A program made the translations under genes and the position numbers. A stretch of DNA of 44,771 nt from CAZAXU01 sp964489245 (lineage in GTDB: Bacteria > Bacteroidota > Bacteroidia > Flavobacteriales > Flavobacteriaceae): NCBI GenBank assembly GCA_964489245.1, contig CAZAXU010000018.1:1-44771 (forward strand), written 5' to 3'. The notes under the pieces are model-generated. The model saw nothing but the letters and a program-made list of their open reading frames with translations, was not told the DNA's origin and did no database searches. Shown piece by piece: positions 23,558 through 32,199 of this stretch. Every line of letters starts with the position of its first letter. Within the stretch, counting starts at the first letter, position 1.

Positions 23558-24619
23558 ATGAAAACAGACCCTATTTTTTCATCTCTGAATTTTCATTCAA
23601 AATTCATAAAAAAAGTCGTTATCCTATTGGTCTTGATATCAACCGGATGTTCTCAATCTGAAAAAAAAATATACTATTTTCAAGGAGAAGCACTAGGAAC
23701 CACTTATCACATAAAAGCCATTCCGGATGACGACAATCTTGTTCTGATGCAAAAGCACATAGATAGTGTCATCACGGCCGTCAATAATTCTTTGTCCACC
23801 TACCAAAATAACTCATTGATTTCTCATATCAATAAGGGAGAAAAATTAAGCGTTGACCAACAATTCAGAGATGTTTTTATTGCCGCCCGAAAAATATATT
23901 TGGAAACCGATGGCTATTATGACCCCAGCATCGGTATATTGGTCAATGCTTGGGGATTCGGACCGAAAAAAAAATTGCCGAATATTGAAAAAGACAGTAG
24001 CCTCATAGATTCACTAAAACAATTTGTCGGCTACAATATGTTGCAAATAGACAACAAGGGAACCCTTATAAAGAAATATCCTCAAATCTATATCGACTAT
24101 AATTCCATTGCTAAAGGCTATGCCATTGATCGGATTGGACAAATGTTGTCTGACAAACATTTCGACAACTATATCATTGAAATTGGAGGAGAGGTTTTAA
24201 CCAAAGGCAGAAACACAGAAAGAAATCGTGCTTGGTTGGTGGCAGTTGATAATCCTGACAGAAAAGATGCAGAAAAATTCATTTCTAAAATAGACCTGAC
24301 TGACAAAGCTATGGCAACATCGGGCAACTACCGAAAATTCTATATCGATAAAGCCACAGGACGTAAATATGTACATACACTCAATCCGAAAACAGGCTAT
24401 CCCATTCAAAGCAATCTACTGAGTGCATCGGTTATTGCTGATAATTGTACTATGGCAGACGGCTATGCTACCGCTTTTATGGTCTTAGGATTTGAAAAAA
24501 GCAAAATTTTTCTGAATAATCATCCGGAGCTACAAGCTTTCCTGGTTTTCAGTGATGAGAAAGGGAATATAAAAACCTTTAAAACCAATCAAGTGAAAAT
24601 TGAAGAGCAAAAAAACTGA
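23558..24619 (+). CDS. apbE: FAD:protein FMN transferase ApbE, lipoprotein
   Basis: ApbE transfers FMN from FAD to a threonine of target proteins, here most likely NqrB and NqrC encoded just upstream. The 353-residue protein has a lipoprotein signal with Cys31 in LISTGC, so it is anchored facing the periplasm. GEALGTTYHI opens the family domain. IDYNSIAKGYAID (179-191) binds the flavin, HTLNPKTGYP (273-282) and DGYATAFMVLG (301-311) complete it, with Asp301 as a likely Mg2+ ligand. The gap from nqrF is 278 bases, and the gene has its own -7 box. Confidence 0.95.
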   Translation: MKTDPIFSSLNFHSKFIKKVVILLVLISTGCSQSEKKIYYFQGEALGTTYHIKAIPDDDNLVLMQKHIDSVITAVNNSLSTYQNNSLISHINKGEKLSVDQQFRDVFIAARKIYLETDGYYDPSIGILVNAWGFGPKKKLPNIEKDSSLIDSLKQFVGYNMLQIDNKGTLIKKYPQIYIDYNSIAKGYAIDRIGQMLSDKHFDNYIIEIGGEVLTKGRNTERNRAWLVAVDNPDRKDAEKFISKIDLTDKAMATSGNYRKFYIDKATGRKYVHTLNPKTGYPIQSNLLSASVIADNCTMADGYATAFMVLGFEKSKIFLNNHPELQAFLVFSDEKGNIKTFKTNQVKIEEQKN

Positions 24620-24622
24620 AAA

Positions 24623-24895
24623 TTATCTAATCTCAAATTTATCAAAATATTGACAATCTTGACCGACAGCGTTCACCCTTTCCACCTTTGATAATGGTGA
24701 GCCCGTATGCAGCCAATCTATAAATTGCTGAAGAACAGTTTCACTATCACTTTCCGCTTCCACATAAACACTTCCGTCTGCTTGATTTTTGACAAATCCG
24801 AATAAACCCAGTTCTTTGGCTTTGTCATTAGTATATTTTCTAAACCAAACTCCTTGAACTTTGCCGATGATTTTAATTTGGAATGATTTACACAT
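24623..24895 (-). CDS. acyP: acylphosphatase
   Basis: A 90-residue acylphosphatase, which hydrolyses carboxyl-phosphate bonds of acyl phosphates in the cytosol. KVQGVWFRKYT contains the phosphate-binding Arg19 and GFVKNQADGSVYVEAE the catalytic Asn37, both invariant in the family. I used the ATG at 24893-24895. A TTG three codons upstream is less likely. Its stop lies 3 bases from the convergent apbE stop. Enolase upstream on the same strand is separated by a terminator. Confidence 0.95.
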   Translation of the reverse strand: MCKSFQIKIIGKVQGVWFRKYTNDKAKELGLFGFVKNQADGSVYVEAESDSETVLQQFIDWLHTGSPLSKVERVNAVGQDCQYFDKFEIR

Positions 24896-24921
24896 AAATA
24901 TCAAAATATGCTAAAACAAAA

Positions 24922-24967
24922 AAACTATCCAAGACTTATTCAAATTGACATACTTCTTAGATAGTTT
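24922..24967 (-). terminator. hairpin terminator after enolase
   Basis: On the minus strand AAACTATCTAAGA (24967-24955) pairs with TCTTGGATAGTTT (24934-24922) with one G-T pair and a 20-base loop, followed by a T-run. Confidence 0.75.
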
Positions 24968-24987
24968 CTTCTTATTTGTTTAAAAAT

Positions 24988-26274
24988 TTATTGCTTAAAA
25001 ACGGCACTACCGGGATAATATGCTTCACTTCCTAATTCTTCTTCTATACGAAGCAATTGATTATATTTTGCCATACGATCCGTTCTTGACAGAGAGCCTG
25101 TTTTGATTTGACCGGTGTTCATTGCAACAGACAAGTCTGCAATGGTGGTATCTTCAGTTTCTCCGGAGCGATGTGAGACCACTGCTGTATAGCCGGCTTT
25201 ATGCGCCATATTGATTGCATTAATCGTTTCAGACAGTGAACCTATCTGATTCAATTTAATCAAAATGGAGTTTGCTACATTCTCTTTAATCCCTCTGGAA
25301 AGTATTTTTGTATTTGTAACAAAAATATCGTCTCCAACCAACTGGACTTTATTTCCCAACAGGTTTTGCTGAATTTTCCAGCCTTCCCAATCGTTTTCGT
25401 CCATACCATCTTCAACAGAGACAATCGGGTATTTTTCAACCAATTCAACCAGATATTCAGCTTGCTCTTGTGAGGTTCTTTTCTTTCCGGTTTTTCCTTC
25501 AAAAATCGTATAGTCATAAATTCCATTTTTAAAAAACTCTGATGCAGCTACATCCAAGGCAATGGCAATATCATTTCCGGGATGATATCCTGCCGCTTCA
25601 ATGGCAGATAAAATGGTTTCAATGGCATCTTCCGTGCCTTTGAACGTCGGAGCAAAACCTCCTTCATCACCTACGGCCGTAGAAAGTTCTCTTTTTTTTA
25701 GAATGGATTTCAGGTTGTGAAAAACTTCTGTCGCCATTTTCATGGCTTCTGCAAAACTGCCGGCTCCTTGCGGCACAATCATAAATTCTTGGAAGGCAAT
25801 AGGCGCATCTGAATGAGATCCGCCGTTCACAATATTCATCATTGGTACGGGAAGTGTTTTTGCAGCTACACCTCCTATATATTTATACAATGGCATTCCG
25901 GCTTCTATCGCTGCCGCTTTGGCAACTGCCAACGAAACACCCAAAATGGCATTCGCACCAAGCTTAGATTTATTTTCCGTCCCATCAAGATCTATCATCA
26001 ATTGATCTATTTCCAATTGATTTTCCACATTCATATCAAGCAATGCGGGTGCAATGATATCATTCACATTTGCCACAGCTTGAAATACTGATTTTCCCAT
26101 GAAACCATCTGTTCCGTCCCTGAGTTCTACGGCTTCATGTTCTCCTGTTGATGCTCCCGAGGGGATTGCTGCTCTTCCTAAAACATCATATTCGGTATAT
26201 ACATCTACTTCTACAGTCGGATTCCCTCTGGAATCAAATATTTGTCTTGCTTTTATTTCTGTTATTAAACTCAT
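24988..26274 (-). CDS. eno: enolase
   Basis: Enolase converts 2-phosphoglycerate to phosphoenolpyruvate in glycolysis. The 428-residue protein has the N-terminal ARQIFDSRGNPTVEVDV, SGASTGEHEAVELRD with the mobile loop, NGGSHSDAPIAFQEF, the Mg-binding VGDDIFVTN, and KLNQIGSLSETI with SHRSGETEDTTIADL. It lies just after the alpha operon on the same strand, but a hairpin at 26310-26340 and a near-match -7 element separate them. Confidence 0.98.
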   Translation of the reverse strand: MSLITEIKARQIFDSRGNPTVEVDVYTEYDVLGRAAIPSGASTGEHEAVELRDGTDGFMGKSVFQAVANVNDIIAPALLDMNVENQLEIDQLMIDLDGTENKSKLGANAILGVSLAVAKAAAIEAGMPLYKYIGGVAAKTLPVPMMNIVNGGSHSDAPIAFQEFMIVPQGAGSFAEAMKMATEVFHNLKSILKKRELSTAVGDEGGFAPTFKGTEDAIETILSAIEAAGYHPGNDIAIALDVAASEFFKNGIYDYTIFEGKTGKKRTSQEQAEYLVELVEKYPIVSVEDGMDENDWEGWKIQQNLLGNKVQLVGDDIFVTNTKILSRGIKENVANSILIKLNQIGSLSETINAINMAHKAGYTAVVSHRSGETEDTTIADLSVAMNTGQIKTGSLSRTDRMAKYNQLLRIEEELGSEAYYPGSAVFKQ

Positions 26275-26290
26275 GATAATTATTTTTATG

Positions 26291-26298
26291 TAAAGTTA
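26291..26298 (-). promoter_or_regulatory. near-match -7 promoter element of enolase
   Basis: The minus strand reads TAACTTTA, one base off TAnnTTTG, 16 bases before the enolase ATG. Confidence 0.3.
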
Positions 26299-26309
26299 CG
26301 AAAAATAAA

Positions 26310-26340
26310 AAAAGCCACTCGATAAATACAAGTGGCTTTT
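26310..26340 (-). terminator. terminator of the ribosomal superoperon after rplQ
   Basis: On the minus strand AAAAGCCACT (26340-26331) pairs with AGTGGCTTTT (26319-26310) across an 11-base loop, followed by more T. It ends the rpsL-to-rplQ run. Confidence 0.85.
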
Positions 26341-26363
26341 GTAAAGATTTTATTAAGATTTTT

Positions 26364-26870
26364 TTATTCTTCTGTCTTCTCTTCTTTCCCTTCAGCCGGA
26401 GCTTCTTGGGTGTTGGTTGTTGTTGCAGTTTCATCCACAGATTCCTTGGCAGTTGCTTTTTTTCTTCTTCTTCGCGTTTTCTTCTTAGCCGGTTTGTCTC
26501 CACCATAAACTTCATTATAGTCAACAAACTCAATCATTGCCATTTCAGCATTATCACCCAAACGATTTCCTAATTTGATGATTCTCAAATATCCTCCGGG
26601 TCTATCAGCAATTTTGGTAGAAACTTCTCTAAAAAGTTCTGTCACTGCTTCCTTATCTCTCAAATAACTGAACACTACTCTTCTGTTGTGCATTGTGTCA
26701 TTCTTTGATTTTGTAATCAAAGGTTCCAGATACACTCTCAAGGCTTTTGCCTTTGCAAGAGTTGTATTGATTCTCTTATGTTTGATCAGCGAACTTCCCA
26801 TATTTGACAACATGGCTTTTCTGTGCGCTGTTTTTCTTCCCAAATGGTTAAATTTCTTTCCGTGTCTCAT
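26364..26870 (-). CDS. rplQ: 50S ribosomal protein L17
   Basis: L17 is a large-subunit protein near the exit tunnel. The chosen start gives MRHGKKFNHLGRKTAHRKAM, the invariant L17 N-terminus. The open frame reaches further upstream into rpoA but without L17 similarity. At 168 residues it is about 40 longer than E. coli L17 (127). The extra C-terminal tail is first basic (KPAKKKTRRRRKKATAK) and then rich in Glu, Thr and Ala. It is the last gene of the superoperon, 16 bases after rpoA. Confidence 0.97.
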   Translation of the reverse strand: MRHGKKFNHLGRKTAHRKAMLSNMGSSLIKHKRINTTLAKAKALRVYLEPLITKSKNDTMHNRRVVFSYLRDKEAVTELFREVSTKIADRPGGYLRIIKLGNRLGDNAEMAMIEFVDYNEVYGGDKPAKKKTRRRRKKATAKESVDETATTTNTQEAPAEGKEEKTEE

Positions 26871-26886
26871 AATCTTCTTAACAAAT

Positions 26887-27879
26887 TTATTCTTTTTCCA
26901 ATTTATAACTTGAAAGATCCATGCCGAAAGTAAGCCCTTTATGATCCACAAGTTTTTCGAGTTCAGTCATAGATTTTTTTCCGAAGTTTCTGAACTTCAT
27001 CAAATCACCTTTATTATATTGAACCAATTCGCCCAATGTTTCAACTTCTGCCGCTTTCAAACAGTTCAAAGCTCTCACTGAAAGATCCAAATCAACCAGT
27101 CTTGTTTTCAATAATTGACGCATATGCAATGATTCTTCATCATAAGATTGGGCCTCACTATCATGATCATCATCAAGTGTAATTCTTTCATCAGAGAACA
27201 ACATGAAATGTTGAATCAATATTTTTGCCGCCTCCGTCATTGCTTCTTTCGGATGTATGGAACTATCTGTTTCCAACTCGATAATCAGCTTGTCATAATC
27301 GGTTTTTTGCTCAACTCTATAGTCTTCGACTGCAAATTTCACACTTCTTATGGGCGTAAAAATTGAATCTATAAAAATAGTTCCCATAGGAACATCTGAC
27401 CTCTTGTTTTCTTCAGCCGGCACATAGCCTCTTCCTCTTTCAACAACAAATTCAAAATTGAGTGCTGTTTTTCCGTCGAGATGCAGAATTTCCAACTCAG
27501 GATTTAACACCTCAAAGCTTGAAATATATTCTTGCAAATCTCCTGCTGTGATTACTTCTTTTCCTGAAATGGAAACCTTAACAGATTCTTTATCTATATC
27601 TTCTACTTGTTTTTTGAAACGAATTTGTTTGAAATTCAGTAGAATTTTAGTCACATCTTCGACAATGCCATCGATTGATGTAAATTCATGTCCAACACCT
27701 TCAATTCTTACTGAGGTGATGGCATAGCCTTCTAAAGACGATAACAACACTCTCCTGAGTGCATTGCCTATCGTCAAACCGAATCCCGGTTCCAGAGGCT
27801 TGAATTCAAATTTGCCACTGCGTTCATCTGCATGAATTTGAAGGACTTTATCCGGTTTTTGAAAATTTAATATTGCCAT
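26887..27879 (-). CDS. rpoA: RNA polymerase alpha subunit
   Basis: The alpha subunit nucleates RNA polymerase assembly and contacts promoter DNA and activators. From the chosen ATG (MAILNFQKPDKV, the usual Bacteroidota start) it is 330 residues. The N-terminal dimerisation domain has PGFGLTIGNALRRVLLSSLEG. An acidic linker (DDDHDSEAQSYDEE) leads to the C-terminal domain with LDLSVRALNCLKAAEVETLG and FGKKSMTELE, the helix-hairpin-helix that binds DNA. The frame stays open 12 codons further upstream, overlapping rpsD. The shorter start leaves a 13-base gap. Confidence 0.97.
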   Translation of the reverse strand: MAILNFQKPDKVLQIHADERSGKFEFKPLEPGFGLTIGNALRRVLLSSLEGYAITSVRIEGVGHEFTSIDGIVEDVTKILLNFKQIRFKKQVEDIDKESVKVSISGKEVITAGDLQEYISSFEVLNPELEILHLDGKTALNFEFVVERGRGYVPAEENKRSDVPMGTIFIDSIFTPIRSVKFAVEDYRVEQKTDYDKLIIELETDSSIHPKEAMTEAAKILIQHFMLFSDERITLDDDHDSEAQSYDEESLHMRQLLKTRLVDLDLSVRALNCLKAAEVETLGELVQYNKGDLMKFRNFGKKSMTELEKLVDHKGLTFGMDLSSYKLEKE

Positions 27880-27892
27880 AAATGTATACTTA

Positions 27893-28498
27893 TTATTTAG
27901 AATAAAGCTCGACAATCAAGTGTTCTTGAATATTTTCAGGAATTTGAATTCTTTCAGGACGATTTACAAATTCGCCTTCCAATTTTTCGTCATTCCATTT
28001 CAACCATTCATAGTCTGATTTATTTTGTGCCAATGAATCATTAATTACTTGTAATGATTTAGATTTTTCTCTCACACCAACAATATCTCCGGGTTTCAAT
28101 TGATATGAAGGAATATTTACAACATCTCCATTCACTGTGATGTGTCTGTGTCCTACCAATTGTCTTGCTCCGCGTCTTGATGCTGCCAAACCAAATCTAT
28201 ACACCACATTGTCCAATCTTGATTCAACCAACTGTAAAAGTACTTCTCCTGTATTTCCTCCTGCTCTGGATGCTTTAACAAACAAATTTCTGAATTGTTT
28301 TTCCAAAATGCCATAAGTATATTTGGCTTTTTGTTTCTCTGTGAGCTGAATTGCATACTGTGACTTTTTTCCTCTTCTTCTGTTTGGTCCGTGTTGTCCC
28401 GGCGGATATTTTCTTCTTTCAAAAAACTTATCCTCACCGAAGATTGCTTCGCCAAATTTTCTTGCAATTTTAGTTTTTGGTCCTGTATATTTTGCCAT
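27893..28498 (-). CDS. rpsD: 30S ribosomal protein S4
   Basis: S4 is a primary 16S rRNA binder that starts small-subunit assembly and helps keep translation accurate. The 201-residue protein begins MAKYTGPKTKIARKFGE, contains KYPPGQHGPNRRRGKKSQY, and has an S4 RNA-binding domain with SRRGARQLVGHRHITVNG. No zinc-binding cysteines are present. It lies between rpsK (12 bases) and rpoA (13 bases), the standard alpha-operon order. Confidence 0.98.
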   Translation of the reverse strand: MAKYTGPKTKIARKFGEAIFGEDKFFERRKYPPGQHGPNRRRGKKSQYAIQLTEKQKAKYTYGILEKQFRNLFVKASRAGGNTGEVLLQLVESRLDNVVYRFGLAASRRGARQLVGHRHITVNGDVVNIPSYQLKPGDIVGVREKSKSLQVINDSLAQNKSDYEWLKWNDEKLEGEFVNRPERIQIPENIQEHLIVELYSK

Positions 28499-28510
28499 AA
28501 TTTCTTGTTT

Positions 28511-28900
28511 TTATACTCTTCTTCTTTTTGGTGGTCTGCATCCGTTATGAGGAATTGGAGTCACATCAATGATTTCTGTTACTTCTATTCCGCTATTATG
28601 GATTGTTCTAATAGCAGACTCTCTGCCGTTTCCTGGTCCTTTCACATAAACTTTCACTCTTCTCAGTCCTGCCTCAAAAGCCACTTTTGCAGCATCCTCA
28701 GCGGCAACTTGTGCAGCATAAGGCGTATTCTTTTTAGAACCCCTGAAACCATTCTTTCCTGCGGAAGACCACGAGATCACTTCTCCGTTTTTGTTTGTAA
28801 GAGAAACTATCACATTGTTAAAAGTTGCCTTGATATGGGCTTGCCCAACTGAATCAACTTTAACTTTTCTTTTTCTTGCTTTAGCATTCGATTTAGCCAT
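28511..28900 (-). CDS. rpsK: 30S ribosomal protein S11
   Basis: S11 lies on the small-subunit platform near the mRNA exit and the E site. At 129 residues it has exactly the E. coli length. HIKATFNNVIVSLTNKNGEV, KNGFRGSKKNTPYAAQ and the C-terminal DVTPIPHNGCRPPKRRRV are typical. A basic N-terminus (KSNAKARKRKVKVD) precedes the core. It follows rpsM after 15 bases. Confidence 0.98.
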   Translation of the reverse strand: MAKSNAKARKRKVKVDSVGQAHIKATFNNVIVSLTNKNGEVISWSSAGKNGFRGSKKNTPYAAQVAAEDAAKVAFEAGLRRVKVYVKGPGNGRESAIRTIHNSGIEVTEIIDVTPIPHNGCRPPKRRRV

Positions 28901-28915
28901 AATCTCAAATTAATA

Positions 28916-29290
28916 TTATTTAGTTGCTTTTTTCTTATTTGCAACAGTTTTTCTTTTGCCTTTTCTTGTACGAGAGTTGTTTTTTGTTCTCTGACCTCTT
29001 AGAGGTAATCCCAGTCTGTGTCGAATTCCTCTATAACTTCCGATATCCATCAATCGTTTGATGTTCAGTTGTACTTCAGATCTTAATTCTCCTTCAATTT
29101 TATAGTCTGCAATGGTACGTCTGATATTTGCAATATCAGAATCATTCCAGTCTTTTACTTTTTTGTCTTCACTCACTTCGGCTTTTGCCAAAATTTCTTT
29201 TGATCTTGATCTGCCTATTCCGTAGATATAGGTCAAACCAATCACGCCTCTCTTATTTTTAGGTAAATCTACCCCTGATATTCTTGCCAT
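28916..29290 (-). CDS. rpsM: 30S ribosomal protein S13
   Basis: S13 sits in the head of the small subunit and bridges to L5 and the P-site tRNA. The 124-residue protein starts MARISGVDLPKNKRGVIGLT and has the helix-turn-helix region YIYGIGRSRSKEIL. It also has the basic RGIRHRLGLPLRGQRTKNN, where the family has RxxPVRGQRT. A Lys-rich tail follows. It is 2 bases after rpmJ. Confidence 0.98.
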   Translation of the reverse strand: MARISGVDLPKNKRGVIGLTYIYGIGRSRSKEILAKAEVSEDKKVKDWNDSDIANIRRTIADYKIEGELRSEVQLNIKRLMDIGSYRGIRHRLGLPLRGQRTKNNSRTRKGKRKTVANKKKATK

Positions 29291-29292
29291 AA

Positions 29293-29409
29293 TTATCCTT
29301 GTCTTTGTTTATGTTTCGGATTTTTTTTATTTATAACATACAAACGTCCTTTTCTACGAACAATTTTGTCTTCGGGACTTCTCTTTTTTATTGATGCTCT
29401 TACTTTCAT
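29293..29409 (-). CDS. rpmJ: 50S ribosomal protein L36
   Basis: A 38-residue protein, MKVRASIKKRSPEDKIV followed by RRKGRLYVINKKNPKHKQRQG. This is the full normal length of L36, which packs against 23S rRNA near the peptidyl transferase centre. The residues that bind zinc in the C+ form of L36 (CxxC...C...H) are absent, so this is the zinc-free C- form. It lies in its usual place between infA (40 bases) and rpsM (2 bases). Confidence 0.96.
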   Translation of the reverse strand: MKVRASIKKRSPEDKIVRRKGRLYVINKKNPKHKQRQG

Positions 29410-29449
29410 TTCTTTATTAGCTTTAACTGTTAGCTATTCGCTTATTTTG

Positions 29450-29665
29450 TTAGTATCTATAGGTTATTCTTCCCTTGGTTAAGTCATACGGACTTAGTTC
29501 CAATTTCACTTTGTCACCGGGTAACAATCTGATATAATGCATACGCATCTTTCCGGAAATATGGGCAGTAATAACGTGCTCATTTTCCAATTCAACCTTA
29601 AACATTGCATTAGACAATGCTTCTTTGATTACTCCATCAACTTCTATTGCCGGTTGTTTTGCCAT
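29450..29665 (-). CDS. infA: translation initiation factor IF-1
   Basis: IF-1 occupies the A site of the small subunit during initiation. The 71-residue protein is a single OB-fold with IEVDGVIKEALSNAMFKVEL, HISGKMRMHYIRLLPGDKV and LSPYDLTKGRITYRY, all close to the E. coli protein. It is 3 bases after secY, giving the order secY-infA-rpmJ-rpsM found in many Bacteroidota. Confidence 0.98.
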   Translation of the reverse strand: MAKQPAIEVDGVIKEALSNAMFKVELENEHVITAHISGKMRMHYIRLLPGDKVKLELSPYDLTKGRITYRY

Positions 29666-29668
29666 AAC

Positions 29669-31003
29669 TTATTTTTTTCTTCCGGTTTTCATTAAATTAT
29701 CATACTGACGATTCAACAAATAAGCTTCTGCTTGTTGAATAGTGTCCATTGCAACTCCCACTAGAATCAATAGTGATGTACCTCCGTAAAACATTGCCCA
29801 AGAAACTTGCATTCCCGGAAACATAAAATGGGCAAATTTAGGTGCAACTGCTATCAATGCCAAAAATATTGAACCGGGAAAAGTTATTTTGGATAAGATA
29901 TCGTCAAAGAAATTTGCCGTGTCTGTTCCGGGTCTTACGCCGGGGACAAATCCGTTATTTCTTTTCAAATCTTCGGCAATTTTTGTGGTTTGAACCGTGA
30001 TTGCAGTATAGAAGAAAGTAAAAATAATTATCATGACTGCAAACACTACATTATATCCCATACTAAACATATTGCCAAATGTGGTTTGCATGCTGGTTGC
30101 CCAATCTGCATCAGATAAGGAACCTATCATTGACGGAAAAAACATAATTGCTTGCGCAAAGATGATGGGCATCACTCCTGCTGCGTTCAATTTTAGAGGT
30201 AAATATTGTCTTGCTCCAAAAATATTTTTTTCATATCCTCCTCCAACTGTTCTTCTTGCATATTGAACGGGAACCGGTCTATAAGCTCTCACCAACATAA
30301 TGCTTGCCGCAATAACCGCTAGCCAAATCACTATTTCAAACAAAAGCAGCATTGGCCCTCCGTTTTGTTGTGTCACACGATAGGTGAATTCTTGCAAAAA
30401 AGCCGATGGCATTCTGGCAATAATTCCCACCATGATGAGTAATGAAATACCGTTTCCTATGCCCTTATCGGTTATTTTCTCTCCCAACCACATGGCAAAA
30501 ATGGTTCCTGTCACTAAAATCATAACAGAAATTGACACAAACAACCAAGTTTGGCTGATTAGGAATGCTTGTTTTGGCAGCTGATTATACAAATTGTACA
30601 CATAGCCCGGAGCCTGAATCAAGGTTACGGCAATGGTTAGCCATCTTGTGATTTGCGTAATTTTCTTTCTTCCGCTTTCTCCGGCTTTTTGCAATTTTTG
30701 TAAATAAGGAACTGCTATTCCCATTAGCTGAACTACAATCGAAGCAGAGATATAAGGCATGATACCTAAAGCAAAAACAGAAGCACGAGAAAAGGCTCCC
30801 CCCGTAAATTGGTTCAATAAATCCAGCAGCGTATTGCTAGATGTTTGGTTTTGCAAATTTGCCAATTGATTGGGATCAATTCCCGGCAACGATACTTGCG
30901 CACCAAAACGATAAACCAAAATCAATCCGAGTGTGAATATGATTTTATTACGAAGCTCTTCAATGCTCCAAACTGCCTTAATTGTATCTATAAACTTCTT
31001 CAT
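29669..31003 (-). CDS. secY: preprotein translocase subunit SecY
   Basis: SecY is the protein-conducting channel in the inner membrane. The 444-residue protein has ten predicted membrane helices. ALGIMPYISASIVVQLM is the plug/pore region, GIGNGISLLIMVGI (with ITDKG just before) lies in the loop between helices 4 and 5, and RTVGGGYEKNIFG with LKLNAAGVMPIIFA follows. The C-terminal tail, LLNRQYDNLMKTGRKK, is short. It lies in the spc operon between rplO (12 bases) and infA (3 bases). Confidence 0.98.
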   Translation of the reverse strand: MKKFIDTIKAVWSIEELRNKIIFTLGLILVYRFGAQVSLPGIDPNQLANLQNQTSSNTLLDLLNQFTGGAFSRASVFALGIMPYISASIVVQLMGIAVPYLQKLQKAGESGRKKITQITRWLTIAVTLIQAPGYVYNLYNQLPKQAFLISQTWLFVSISVMILVTGTIFAMWLGEKITDKGIGNGISLLIMVGIIARMPSAFLQEFTYRVTQQNGGPMLLLFEIVIWLAVIAASIMLVRAYRPVPVQYARRTVGGGYEKNIFGARQYLPLKLNAAGVMPIIFAQAIMFFPSMIGSLSDADWATSMQTTFGNMFSMGYNVVFAVMIIIFTFFYTAITVQTTKIAEDLKRNNGFVPGVRPGTDTANFFDDILSKITFPGSIFLALIAVAPKFAHFMFPGMQVSWAMFYGGTSLLILVGVAMDTIQQAEAYLLNRQYDNLMKTGRKK

Positions 31004-31015
31004 GAACGGTAAATA

Positions 31016-31465
31016 TTATAATAATTCAATTTTTCCGCCGGCAGCTTCAATTGCTGTCTTGGCTTTTTCTGAAAATTTATGTGCATAGATAGTTAAAGAA
31101 GCTTTTAGTTCACCTCTTCCGAGTATTTTCACTAATTCTCTTTTTCCCACCAAACCTAAATCGACGAAATCATCAAAAGTAATCACGTCTTTGACTTTCT
31201 TATCATCAACCAAGCTTTGTAAAACATCTAAATTCACCGCTTGATATTCAATTCTGTTGATGTTCCTAAATCCAAATTTAGGCACACGTCTGTATAGAGG
31301 CATTTGTCCTCCTTCAAATCCGGGTGTTCTAGAATATCCTGAACGAGACTTTGCTCCTTTGTGTCCACGGGTTGCCGTTCCGCCTCTTTTTGAGCCTTCA
31401 CCTCTTCCTTTTCTGATATCTTTTTTAACCGATCCTTTGGCTGGTTTCAAATTATGTAAATCCAT
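31016..31465 (-). CDS. rplO: 50S ribosomal protein L15
   Basis: L15 is a late-assembly large-subunit protein with a long loop that runs into 23S rRNA. The 149-residue protein begins MDLHNLKPAKGSVK and has the Gly/Arg-rich extension KRGGTATRGHKGAKSRSGY. FEGGQMPLYRRVPKFGF and a C-terminal globular domain with KASLTIYAHKFSEKAK follow. It is 13 bases after rpmD and 12 before secY. Confidence 0.98.
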   Translation of the reverse strand: MDLHNLKPAKGSVKKDIRKGRGEGSKRGGTATRGHKGAKSRSGYSRTPGFEGGQMPLYRRVPKFGFRNINRIEYQAVNLDVLQSLVDDKKVKDVITFDDFVDLGLVGKRELVKILGRGELKASLTIYAHKFSEKAKTAIEAAGGKIELL

Positions 31466-31478
31466 TGCTTCTAATTTT

Positions 31479-31658
31479 TTAAATTTCCTCTACTGTTACA
31501 AGGTGTTTAATTTTTTCAATCATCCCTTTGATTTGGGGAGTCAATTCATGAACACGTTCTTGTCCTATTCTTCTGATACCCAAAGCCTCCAAAGTCAATC
31601 GTTGATTATTTGGTCTGTTTATGGTACTTTTTATTTGTCTTACTTTTACTTTTGTCAT
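31479..31658 (-). CDS. rpmD: 50S ribosomal protein L30
   Basis: A 59-residue L30, the same length as in E. coli. It starts MTKVKVRQIKSTINRPNNQ and continues with LEALGIRRIGQERVHEL. I chose the ATG at 31656-31658; a TTG three codons upstream is in frame but would lengthen the protein beyond the family norm. L30 lies on the solvent side of the large subunit. It is 12 bases after rpsE. Confidence 0.96.
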   Translation of the reverse strand: MTKVKVRQIKSTINRPNNQRLTLEALGIRRIGQERVHELTPQIKGMIEKIKHLVTVEEI

Positions 31659-31670
31659 TTTCTTCAATTT

Positions 31671-32195
31671 TTATCCATTAAACACTTTATTCAATGAAAT
31701 ACCTCGTTCTTTGGCAACAGTATGTGCATCTCTCATTTGAAGCAACGCTACCAACGTGGCTTTCACAACGTTGTTAGGATCTGAAGAACCGTGAGATTTG
31801 GTCAATACGTCATGCACTCCAACAGATTCCAATACTGCCCTTACGGCACCACCGGCAATAACTCCCGTACCCGGAGAAGCCGGTTTAAGAAAAATTCGTG
31901 CTCCACTGAACTTGCCTAGTTGTTCGTGCGGAATTGTTCCGTTAATGATGGGAACTCTTACCATATTTTTCTTTGCATTATCAATGGCTTTTTGTATTGC
32001 ACTGGGAACTTCTTTTGCTTTTCCCATTCCATAGCCAATCACACCGTTTTTATCTCCAACCACAACAATTGCGGAAAAACCGAATGTTCGTCCACCTTTG
32101 GTTACTTTAGTAACTCGGTTTACGGCTACTAATCTATCTTCTAGTTCTAAACCTCCGGGTTTTACTCTTTCTACGTTTTTAAATTTATCAAACAT
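31671..32195 (-). CDS. rpsE: 30S ribosomal protein S5
   Basis: S5 lines the mRNA entry region and influences decoding accuracy. The 174-residue protein has the double-stranded-RNA-binding-like N-domain (LEDRLVAVNRVTKVTKGGRT, FSAIVVVGDKNGVIGYGMGK). The C-terminal domain has PASPGTGVIAGGAVRAVLE and VGVHDVLTKSHGSSDPNNVV. All family blocks are intact. It is 4 bases after rplR. Confidence 0.98.
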   Translation of the reverse strand: MFDKFKNVERVKPGGLELEDRLVAVNRVTKVTKGGRTFGFSAIVVVGDKNGVIGYGMGKAKEVPSAIQKAIDNAKKNMVRVPIINGTIPHEQLGKFSGARIFLKPASPGTGVIAGGAVRAVLESVGVHDVLTKSHGSSDPNNVVKATLVALLQMRDAHTVAKERGISLNKVFNG

Positions 32196-32199
32196 AACA

